Below, one piece after another: positions 1 through 5,519 of a stretch of 6,281 bases of DNA. The position numbers and the translations under genes are program-made. Position 1 is the first letter of the stretch; each line of letters opens with the position of its first letter. A model generated the notes under the pieces. It searched no databases. It was not told where the DNA came from and was given only the letters and a program-made list of their open reading frames with translations. This stretch comes from an uncultured Calothrix sp. (GTDB lineage Bacteria; Cyanobacteriota; Cyanobacteriia; Cyanobacteriales; Nostocaceae). The DNA lies in NCBI GenBank assembly GCA_937884685.1, contig CAKZYM010000436.1, positions 1-6,281 on the forward strand, written 5' to 3'.

Positions 1-70
1 AGGGGGGATCATCCAAGATTTAAGCTAAAAACTATACTTTTCAAACATCCTCTAAATTTTAAATTAATTT

Positions 71-108
71 GTACGAGTCCTTACAATTCCTTTGTATAGC
101 TATATAAA
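71..108 (+). promoter_or_regulatory. NtcA-like palindrome with a possible -10 box upstream of the rhodanese gene
   Basis: GTA (71-73), eight bases, then TAC (82-84) matches the GTA-N8-TAC consensus of the cyanobacterial nitrogen regulator NtcA. A TATAAA hexamer follows at 103-108, 18 bases after TAC, whereas activated NtcA promoters usually have about 20-24 bases. Transcription from that box would start only a few bases before the ATG at 121, and the box overlaps the likely ribosome-binding site, so promoter use is doubtful. The six-base consensus occurs often by chance in AT-rich DNA. Confidence 0.22.
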
Positions 109-120
109 GGTGCCGTTGAA

Positions 121-564
121 ATGTTCTACCTGCTCGAACTGCTGCTAAAGCTTTATTTTCCTAATGTAAAGTCGGTCAAAATTTCTCAGCTTAGACAATG
201 GTTAAATGAGCAAAGTACGTCAATTCCAATAGTTCTAGATGCACGCTCTCAAGAAGAATATGCAGTTAGTCATCTAAAATCGGCACAACTGATTGAAGTA
301 AATAATTCAGATATCGCAGTACTTCCGGAAGTTCCTTTAAATACGAGCATCGTGGTTTACTGTTCTATAGGCTATCGTAGCGCTAAGTTAGTTCAGCAAC
401 TTCAACAAGCGGGATATCAGAATGTTTTTAATTTGAGCGGTGGTATTTTTGAATGGACTAACCAGGGGGAAGCAATATTTAAAGACAAGCATCGAGTCGA
501 ATTTGTTCACCCCTATAATTTTTTGTGGGGAAAATTGCTCAATTCAAAGTATCATCATTATTAG
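121..564 (+). CDS. Single-domain rhodanese-like protein
   Basis: This is a 147-residue protein with one rhodanese fold. Visible family marks are LDARSQEEY (residues 39-47, the aspartate-containing motif before the catalytic loop), the six-residue active-site loop CSIGYR (81-86) with the presumed catalytic Cys81 and Arg86, and NLSGGIFEW (104-112) near the domain end. Such proteins carry sulfane sulfur as a Cys persulfide, or sometimes act on arsenate or phosphate. The six-residue loop is typical of sulfurtransferases, while Cdc25/ArsC-type enzymes have a seven-residue loop. The N-terminal 13 residues are hydrophobic but short, so a cytosolic or membrane-associated location is possible. The ATG is preceded by AAAGG at 106-110 with a ten-base gap, an acceptable ribosome-binding site. 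The gene lies 103 bp upstream of a TIGR04283-like glycosyltransferase on the same strand. The domain call is firm, but the substrate is unknown. Confidence 0.88.
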   Translation: MFYLLELLLKLYFPNVKSVKISQLRQWLNEQSTSIPIVLDARSQEEYAVSHLKSAQLIEVNNSDIAVLPEVPLNTSIVVYCSIGYRSAKLVQQLQQAGYQNVFNLSGGIFEWTNQGEAIFKDKHRVEFVHPYNFLWGKLLNSKYHHY

Positions 565-569
565 TAAAT

Positions 570-667
570 TGGGCATTGATAATTGAGCATTGGTAATTGG
601 TAATTCACTTAATAACTCCTAACTCATAACCCCTAACTCCTAATTCCTAACTCTTCACTCATAACCG
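570..667. repeat. Degenerate heptanucleotide tandem array ending at the next ATG
   Basis: Fourteen consecutive 7-base units can be read without a phase break from 570 to 667. The left part has TGGTAAT-type units (for example 591-597 and 598-604). The right part has CTAACTC/ATAACTC-type units (for example 612-618, 619-625, 633-639 and 647-653). The last unit ends directly before the ATG at 668. Short tandemly repeated heptamers of this kind are common in heterocystous cyanobacteria. The array leaves no Shine-Dalgarno sequence for the downstream gene and fills nearly all of the intergenic space, starting five bases after the preceding stop codon. Confidence 0.85.
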
Positions 668-1420
668 ATGTCTTCAGTTTCGATAATTATTCCAGCTTTG
701 AATGAAGAAACCAGCTTGGGTAGAACTTTGCGTCAACTAACTTTGCTTTCACCAGCACCCAAAGAAATTATAGTTGTTGATGGTGGTAGCAAAGATGAGA
801 CTGTGAAAATTGCAAAGTCGTCTTTTGAATCTTTTTCACCAAAGATAAAAACTAAAATACTTAGTTCCTATCCCGGACGTTCGGTACAAATGAATTATGG
901 AGCAAAAGAAGCGGTTGGGGATATTCTGTGCTTTCTTCATGCAGATACTACTGTTCCCGATGATGTAATAAATTTAATCGATAAAACTTTAGCCGACCCA
1001 ACTATTGTTTGTGGTGGATTTATTTCTTTAATGACTGGTTCTCAAACTACCCGCTGGGTTACGTCACTGCACAATTATCTTAAAACGTATTACGCGCCAT
1101 TGCTATTTAAACCTTATATGTTTTTCAAAGGTTTGCGCTTGTTGTTTGGAGACCAGGTAATGTTTTGTCGTCGTGATGACTTCTGGGATTGCGATGGTTT
1201 TGATGAAGCTTTACCGATTATGGAAGATGGAGATTTATGTCGAAGAATTGCACAAAAAGGAAGAATATTTTTAGTAAACCGTGTAGTGCAAAGTTCAGAC
1301 CGTCGGGTAGCAAAATGGGGTAGTTGGAAAGCTAATGCAATCTATTTATATATCGGTTTTCTATGGGGATTGGGTGTTGATACTAACTATCTCAAGAAAT
1401 TTTATCGGGATATTCGTTGA
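668..1420 (+). CDS. Family 2 glycosyltransferase, TIGR04283 (arsenosugar-associated) type
   Basis: This is a 250-residue GT-A fold glycosyltransferase. In order: SIIIPALNEE at the N-terminus (residues 5-14), VVDGGSKD (36-43) for nucleotide-sugar binding, GRSVQMNYGA (70-79), FLHADT (89-94) at the metal-binding DXD position, GDQVMFCRR (161-169), and MEDGDLCRR (185-193) carrying the likely catalytic acidic residue. GR..QMN.GA, LHADT, GDQ.xF and MED together match the rSAM/selenodomain-associated family 2 glycosyltransferases, now often annotated as arsenosugar biosynthesis enzymes. A hydrophobic segment near 224-236 could touch the membrane. Length fits the family. The start follows directly after the heptamer array with no ribosome-binding site, but the N-terminus aligns with the usual family start. 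Linkage to the rhodanese gene suggests one transcript. The sugar donor and acceptor cannot be read from sequence, and the arsenosugar role is inference from family annotation. Confidence 0.85.
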   Translation: MSSVSIIIPALNEETSLGRTLRQLTLLSPAPKEIIVVDGGSKDETVKIAKSSFESFSPKIKTKILSSYPGRSVQMNYGAKEAVGDILCFLHADTTVPDDVINLIDKTLADPTIVCGGFISLMTGSQTTRWVTSLHNYLKTYYAPLLFKPYMFFKGLRLLFGDQVMFCRRDDFWDCDGFDEALPIMEDGDLCRRIAQKGRIFLVNRVVQSSDRRVAKWGSWKANAIYLYIGFLWGLGVDTNYLKKFYRDIR

Positions 1421-1768
1421 TTTAATATTTGTAGTCAGGATTTTATTAAGCGATTTTAATCACAAGCATTGTTTTAAAGGCTGCTGTAAAAATTTTTAGA
1501 ATTATGCGGAATTAAAATCCTCATGAAGTAGTTACAAATACCGACAGCAATACTGATAAAGATTGCAAATTCGGAATTTTATTATTGTTTAATCATTGGG
1601 TTTGCAGTTTTCTAAGCGTGATACGAACGGCTTGTATTGCATAAGTTTAGATTACTTTCCAATTAGTACTCATGTAGAGGAAATCACAAACTCTTATAGT
1701 CGAGCAATGTTATTTTGCTGGCTAATTTTGTCAATTTAAATTTGTATCAAAACAGAACAAAATCTATT
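1421..1768. other. AT-rich intergenic spacer without a recognisable gene
   Basis: These 348 bases hold no convincing coding region. They contain an NtcA-like palindrome (1528-1541) and a distant 9-bp inverted match (AGGATTTTA at 1437-1445 against TAAAATCCT at 1513-1521), which is too far apart to be a clear hairpin. A purine-rich AGAGGAAA at 1676-1683 looks like a ribosome-binding site, but no good start codon lies at the right distance. An in-frame TAG at 1697-1699 limits how far the next gene can extend upstream. The spacer probably holds the promoter of the gene at 1769. Confidence 0.6.
1528..1541. promoter_or_regulatory. NtcA-like palindrome GTA-N8-TAC
   Basis: GTA at 1528-1530 and TAC at 1539-1541 are separated by exactly eight bases, the NtcA consensus spacing. 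The site is about 228 bases before the likely start of the large protein gene. No TAN3T box lies at the expected 20-24 bases downstream. The nearest candidates are TAAAGA at 1557-1562 (too close and imperfect) and TATTAT at 1580-1585 (38 bases away). Chance occurrence is quite possible. Confidence 0.25.
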
Positions 1769-3988
1769 ATGCCTCTTCTAAATCAAATTAAACAAATTTG
1801 CGATCGCCTTGCTCTTGCTGGTTGGAGAAACGTGTTTTTACAGCATGGTTTGGATATTACTGCTGGGGATTTAAAAACGGAGCTAACTAAGGAACTTACC
1901 AATATTAACCGCTCTGTAGCAGGATTTGAAGATTTTGCTTTTGAAGGTAAGCGAGGTATTGAGCCTGGAAACCCGGCTAGAAGTTTACTTTATCATGGCT
2001 TTGCTTCCACCAATGTAGTTAAAAGTCCTGATGGATTGGATTTAAGAGATTTTCCAACTTTAGCAGAAATTGAAACTATCGAGAACTATGTCTTCGGTAT
2101 CGAACCTCCTTCCATCTCCGATTTAACCAATCGAGCGCGGGGACAATTGATGGCAATTGTTGTTTTCGCTTCTGAATATCGTCCAGCTTCAGAAACCGTT
2201 CACCGCAAGCATGCTGATATGTGCTTCTCTCGGACTGGTGTAGCGCGTGTTGGTACTGCTGCACCTGTATACGATGCTCGCAACCGTGGTTTTGTACCAT
2301 TTGTTGAGGGTGATGATTTTGCTTTCGCAGTTTTAGGCAGCCGCTATTCTGCCTATATTGCAGTGCAGTTACGGGGAGATGAAGACGCTTTTGGTCCGAT
2401 GAATTTCAGAAACGACCAAAACCGAGAATTTTGGGTTCCCCTACACAAACTTTTCGATGGGGATGAATGCATTCGCGGCTTAAATTTAAACGTCAGTCTC
2501 GAAGCCAATCACGTTAATGAAAAACTGCGTCGATTGCATCTAGAGCTACAGAAAAAAGGTTTAGATACCGGCTGGAGCGAGCCAGATATTAGCCAACCTC
2601 CATTTATCTTCAGGGAGGAAATAGCTGAATGGTCAAGAAATCCCGAACATGGCAAGGGTATGTTGATGCCGGTAGTACATAATAATTTAATTGAAGCAGC
2701 GCAGTATAAAAATAAACCTCTAACCTTCAAAGTTCCACCCAACCCTGAAAATGGTTTCTCTCCCAGCTTATTAATTCATTCCAACGGACGCTCTCGTCCC
2801 GCTCCGGAATACGTCCACGTTCGCCATCAAGTACAGCCAGACGGTACTATCGTAGACTTAAATAATCTTCCCGATGTTGCCGAAAAAGTGCGTCAAGGTG
2901 GCTACGATGCCCAGCACTATCTTGATTTTACCGGCGATGGTTGGATTGATGCCATAGTACCAGAACTCGCCACAGTATTTCCCCGTCAAGTACCGGCTTA
3001 TTCCCTAGTAACTGCTCCCGATTTCTATCCTAATTGCGACCAGCGAGAACTACTAGAATGGTGGCAGCAGAGAGTACCAACTAGCTTAAGAAATAGCGTT
3101 TGGTCCCAAGCTCCTTTAACTTTATCCGACGAACGTTTAGCTCCTAATTTACAGCTAGAAGGTGCAGACTTTAGAGCCGAAGATACTACAGCTACCGCAA
3201 TTGTTTCTCTACCCTCAAGCGGTTCTGCGCGACAAATGTCCCTGGAAAATGCTCAAACCATGAGACACAATTATTTACCTGATGCTGCGGCTGGGGTATT
3301 TGCACCAGGATGGGACACCAGCGTAGACAATACAGATAATACCGACCATTTAGCAGCCTACGGACTGGGCAGTCCGTTCCCAGAAGATGCCAAATTATGC
3401 GCTGCTTTGAGTGCATTTTGGCCCGCTGTAGCTCCCGATGCCGGACGTAGTTTCTCCAGAAACTTCCCGACAGTCAGCCCTATGACAGATGCAGAAATCA
3501 TCGATTTACCCTGGGATGGAGTAGTAGGGCCAAAATTTGTAGCTCGCAATAATCAACAACTGGTTGAATATACCCGTTTCGACCATGTTGACTATATTCA
3601 GAACACCTTAAATAAGAAATTCTCCCTATCACTAACCGGGAAAGTTGATGTCAACGAATATACTAACCGCGTCATAGCAATGGCGAGAGCATATCGAGCC
3701 GCTGGAATTAGCGATAGCGAAAAAAGAGCATGGGGAATCCTATCATTCCGAGCCGTTGAATCAGAAGAGCGTGAATTACAGGTGGCAATGAAGCAAACCG
3801 GAACCAGGTTGCAAGGTGATATATACAGATTTGAATTTTTCCGTCGCGGCACAGAAATGCAACACGACAGCGATTTCCGCAAAGTGTACGTAGAAGTTTT
3901 AGAAACAGTTGTTACCTTTGTCGGCGCTCCCCCCAGAATTATCGCTCAGCGCAATAACGGTGGTTTTCAAGCCGTGAGAACTGCTTAG
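1769..3988 (+). CDS. Large uncharacterised protein paired with a flavoprotein, possibly a divergent LodA-like relative
   Basis: I do not recognise this family by name. The frame is open from a TTG at 1715, but the ATG at 1769 gives a more natural start (739 residues, numbered from it). No signal peptide or membrane helix is evident, so the protein is probably cytosolic. Conserved-looking stretches are RGIEPGNPARSLLYH (62-76), SRTGVARVG (154-162), VPLHKLFDG (223-231), HVNEKLRRLHL (248-258), a calcium-loop-like DFTGDGWID (386-394) and APDFYP (416-421). A C-terminal cluster follows: GVFAPGWD (509-516), PFPEDAKLC (536-544) and FWPAVAPD (550-557). That cluster recalls the order of motifs around the cofactor site in LodA/GoxA-type cysteine tryptophylquinone oxidases, although no Cys lies near GVFAPGWD and Phe537 sits where the cofactor Trp would be expected. 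The same-strand flavoprotein 164 bp downstream suggests a functional pair. Coding is certain, but function is not known. Confidence 0.9.
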   Translation: MPLLNQIKQICDRLALAGWRNVFLQHGLDITAGDLKTELTKELTNINRSVAGFEDFAFEGKRGIEPGNPARSLLYHGFASTNVVKSPDGLDLRDFPTLAEIETIENYVFGIEPPSISDLTNRARGQLMAIVVFASEYRPASETVHRKHADMCFSRTGVARVGTAAPVYDARNRGFVPFVEGDDFAFAVLGSRYSAYIAVQLRGDEDAFGPMNFRNDQNREFWVPLHKLFDGDECIRGLNLNVSLEANHVNEKLRRLHLELQKKGLDTGWSEPDISQPPFIFREEIAEWSRNPEHGKGMLMPVVHNNLIEAAQYKNKPLTFKVPPNPENGFSPSLLIHSNGRSRPAPEYVHVRHQVQPDGTIVDLNNLPDVAEKVRQGGYDAQHYLDFTGDGWIDAIVPELATVFPRQVPAYSLVTAPDFYPNCDQRELLEWWQQRVPTSLRNSVWSQAPLTLSDERLAPNLQLEGADFRAEDTTATAIVSLPSSGSARQMSLENAQTMRHNYLPDAAAGVFAPGWDTSVDNTDNTDHLAAYGLGSPFPEDAKLCAALSAFWPAVAPDAGRSFSRNFPTVSPMTDAEIIDLPWDGVVGPKFVARNNQQLVEYTRFDHVDYIQNTLNKKFSLSLTGKVDVNEYTNRVIAMARAYRAAGISDSEKRAWGILSFRAVESEERELQVAMKQTGTRLQGDIYRFEFFRRGTEMQHDSDFRKVYVEVLETVVTFVGAPPRIIAQRNNGGFQAVRTA
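1800..1807. repeat. HIP1 octamer GCGATCGC
   Basis: One copy of the highly iterated palindrome HIP1 lies inside the start of the large coding region. HIP1 is strongly enriched in many cyanobacterial genomes, so it supports the host assignment. I noticed only this copy in the window. Confidence 0.85.
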
Positions 3989-4006
3989 AACTCGAATAAT
4001 ACTGAG

Positions 4007-4034
4007 GCGGGCAGGGATGCCCGCACCACAAGAA
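4007..4034. repeat. GC-rich hairpin repeat, copy 1
   Basis: GCGGGCA (4007-4013) and TGCCCGC (4018-4024) form a perfect 7-bp stem around a GGGA loop, followed by ACAAGAA at 4028-4034. The 15-base core CGGGCAGGGATGCCC (4008-4022) recurs at 5316-5330 and is again followed by ACAAGAA. It starts 18 bases after the stop of the large protein gene and could attenuate transcription. No T-run follows, so it is better described as a dispersed hairpin repeat than as a classical terminator. Confidence 0.8.
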
Positions 4035-4075
4035 CAGTCAAAATTACTGGGTTAAGTTAGTAAGGGAATAACTCT

Positions 4076-4152
4076 TACCAACTACCAATTACCAATTACC
4101 AACTACCAATTACCAATCCCCAATCCCCAATCCCCCATCCCCAATAACCAAA
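4076..4152. repeat. Heptanucleotide tandem array ending at the flavoprotein ATG
   Basis: Eleven 7-base units run without a phase break from 4076 to 4152. There are six TACCAAT/TACCAAC units (4076-4117), four CCCCAAT-type units (4118-4145) and a final AACCAAA (4146-4152). The next base is the A of the ATG at 4153. The change from TACCAAT to CCCCAAT shows two blocks of local amplification. There is no Shine-Dalgarno sequence before the ATG. Confidence 0.92.
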
Positions 4153-5190
4153 ATGAATTCTTCAATCTCAACACAAGTATTAATAATAGGTTGCGGTCCT
4201 GCTGGTTCTGCTGCTGCAATATACTGTGCCCAACATGGTCTTTCTACCGTAATTATAGATAGCCTGGAGTTTCCCCGCGAGCGTCCTGGAGAAACATTTC
4301 ATCCCGGAATGGAACCGCTGCTCAAACAATTAGGTGTAGCGCAAAAAGTAAATGAAGCTGGATTTCTGCGTCATCAAGGGAACTGGGTAAAATGGGAAGA
4401 CGAAGGTAAATTTATTCCCTTTGGTGCCGATGAATCGGGAAACTGGCAGGGTTTTCAAGCATGGAGAGCCGATTTTGATTCTATCTTACTCAATCGCGCT
4501 CGGGAAGTGGGAGTGACTATACTGCAACCTTGCCAAGCGAAAAAATTAATCGTAGAGAAAAATAGAGTTATCGGTGCAGACACATCCGCCGGTTGCATAC
4601 ATGCTGACGTTGTTATCGATGCTGCTGGTTCTCGACATTGGCTAGCTCGACAACTGGGCATGGAAATTATTCCCCACAGTCCTCGTTTAACAGCTTACTA
4701 CGGTTACGCTGAAGGAGAATGCCCCGCACGCGATAAAATACCCGCTATAGTCGCAGATGAGAAAGGCTGGACTTGGACGGCGAAAGTAAAACCTCAACTC
4801 TATCAATGGACGAGATTATTTTTTCAAAGGTCGCATTTAGAAACAAACTGGATACCCCAAGAACTAATCGGACTGACACCAAAGGGAAATACACGTAAAG
4901 CCGATGTCACTTGGAGAACTGCATCAGCCCCCGCCGGTACTGGTTATTTTCTGGTCGGTGATGCAGCCACAGTCCTTGACCCGGCTTCCTCTCACGGCGT
5001 TCTCAAAGCCTTGATGTCGGGAATCATGGCAGGACATTTAGTTACCCAGGTACAGCAGCAAGGCTACCAAGAAAATTTAGCCGCCGAAGCATATTGTAAA
5101 TGGGTAGGTGAATGGTTTAAACAAGATGTAATTAAGTTAAGAGAATTTTATGGTAAGTTACCATCATCTAATATATTTCACTATTCTTAA
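4153..5190 (+). CDS. FAD-dependent monooxygenase/halogenase-fold protein, candidate modifier of the upstream protein
   Basis: This is a 345-residue flavoprotein of the tryptophan-halogenase/FAD-monooxygenase superfamily. It has an N-terminal Rossmann dinucleotide motif GCGPAG (residues 13-18), the acidic end of the second strand at Asp36, PGETFHPG (45-52), WRADFDSILLNRA (104-116), a DAAG motif (156-159), and GDAATVLDP (269-277) followed by SSHG for binding the FAD ribityl and pyrophosphate. The WxWxIP signature of flavin-dependent halogenases is only half present: GWTW at 205-208 is followed by TAKV, which argues against a standard halogenase. The chain is short, without the long C-terminal lid of tryptophan halogenases. 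Related small flavoproteins include LodB and QhpG, which act in tryptophylquinone cofactor formation on a partner protein. Co-orientation behind the large uncharacterised gene suggests a similar partnership. No transmembrane segment is evident. The FAD fold is confident, but the substrate is inference. Confidence 0.9.
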   Translation: MNSSISTQVLIIGCGPAGSAAAIYCAQHGLSTVIIDSLEFPRERPGETFHPGMEPLLKQLGVAQKVNEAGFLRHQGNWVKWEDEGKFIPFGADESGNWQGFQAWRADFDSILLNRAREVGVTILQPCQAKKLIVEKNRVIGADTSAGCIHADVVIDAAGSRHWLARQLGMEIIPHSPRLTAYYGYAEGECPARDKIPAIVADEKGWTWTAKVKPQLYQWTRLFFQRSHLETNWIPQELIGLTPKGNTRKADVTWRTASAPAGTGYFLVGDAATVLDPASSHGVLKALMSGIMAGHLVTQVQQQGYQENLAAEAYCKWVGEWFKQDVIKLREFYGKLPSSNIFHYS

Positions 5191-5230
5191 TTAAGGTCAG
5201 AGCCTTCAATTACTGACACTGGTGCAAGAT

Positions 5231-5264
5231 TTACATCTCACACTCCCCTTCGGATGAGATGTGA
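5231..5264. repeat. Inverted repeat / hairpin after the flavoprotein gene
   Basis: ACATCTCA (5233-5240) pairs perfectly with TGAGATGT (5255-5262) around a 14-base loop. A T-G wobble and a T-A pair can lengthen the stem outward. It starts 40 bases after the flavoprotein stop codon. No T-run follows on either strand, so a Rho-independent terminator is not supported. An mRNA 3'-end stabiliser or a mobile-element remnant are alternatives. Confidence 0.6.
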
Positions 5265-5315
5265 GGCTTCTGCGGTTAAAGGTAAGCTGTTGTGCATTTA
5301 AATTGTATATTTGGA

Positions 5316-5337
5316 CGGGCAGGGATGCCCACAAGAA
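5316..5337. repeat. GC-rich hairpin repeat, copy 2
   Basis: CGGGCAGGGATGCCC (5316-5330) is identical to 4008-4022. GGGCA (5317-5321) pairs with TGCCC (5326-5330) around GGGA. ACAAGAA follows directly, whereas copy 1 has five extra bases (GCACC) between core and tail and a longer stem. Both copies are in the same orientation and bracket the flavoprotein gene, about 1.3 kb apart. Confidence 0.8.
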
Positions 5338-5431
5338 TGAGACAATTTTGATTATTCAATTTAGATGCGTTTTAACTTAAAACATAGTTGGGTGGAATCT
5401 CAAGAATAGTTAGAAAGTCACATGAACTGGT

Positions 5432-5475
5432 ATTTATAAAATTATAAATGTAAACATTAAGACATAATTTAATGT
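5432..5475. promoter_or_regulatory. Two tandem palindromes, possible operator before the GIY-YIG gene
   Basis: ATTTATAA (5432-5439) and TTATAAAT (5442-5449) form a perfect 8-bp inverted repeat with a two-base centre. Five bases later ACATTAA (5454-5460) and TTAATGT (5469-5475) form a perfect 7-bp inverted repeat with an eight-base centre. They end 44 bases before the likely ATG at 5520, a normal place for a promoter or operator. AT-rich DNA makes palindromes by chance, so binding is unproven. Confidence 0.35.
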
Positions 5476-5519
5476 GTGATTAATTACAAATAAGTGATAG
5501 GATTCCCAAGTTGCATACT

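Larger units (their letters stand above)
5191..5519. other. Repeat-rich intergenic spacer
   Basis: This 329-base stretch has no convincing gene. It holds an inverted repeat (5231-5264), the second copy of the GC-rich hairpin repeat (5316-5337), and two AT-rich palindromes (5432-5475) before the GIY-YIG gene. The stretch around 5255-5300 and the minus-strand sequence AGAAGCCTC at 5264-5272 resemble the degenerate right ends of TnpB-type elements that litter cyanobacterial genomes. No reading frame remains to support that. Confidence 0.5.

Noticed and set aside
1437..1521. 9-bp inverted match AGGATTTTA / TAAAATCCT as an RNA element
   Set aside because: The arms are 67 bases apart in AT-rich DNA with no supporting inner stem.
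1706..1738. Ten-codon hydrophobic mini-ORF (MLFCWLILSI) before the large protein gene, possible leader peptide
   Set aside because: The purine-rich box at 1676-1683 is too far upstream, and no attenuator structure follows.
1715..1768. Eighteen-residue N-terminal extension of the large protein from TTG at 1715
   Set aside because: TTG is a weak start with no ribosome-binding site nearby. The extension is low-complexity and Asn/Leu-rich, while MPLLNQI from the ATG at 1769 is a natural beginning.
2240..2254. GVARVG segment as the LodA N-terminal IGIARVG signature
   Set aside because: In LodA-like proteins this signature is at the extreme N-terminus. Here it is near residue 160 and the flanking residues differ, so I treat it as a coincidence.
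2509..2742. Minus-strand open frames inside the large protein gene (also at 2076-2300, 3192-3416, 3358-3549 and 3598-3882)
   Set aside because: They are antisense to a long coding region with convincing conserved motifs, have no ribosome-binding sites, and their translations look random.
4007..4024. Rho-independent terminator after the large protein gene
   Set aside because: The stem is strong, but it is followed by GC-mixed sequence rather than a T-run, and the same hairpin recurs elsewhere as a dispersed repeat.
4076..4152. CRISPR-like array
   Set aside because: Units are only seven bases, directly abutting and without spacers. This is a tandem heptamer array.
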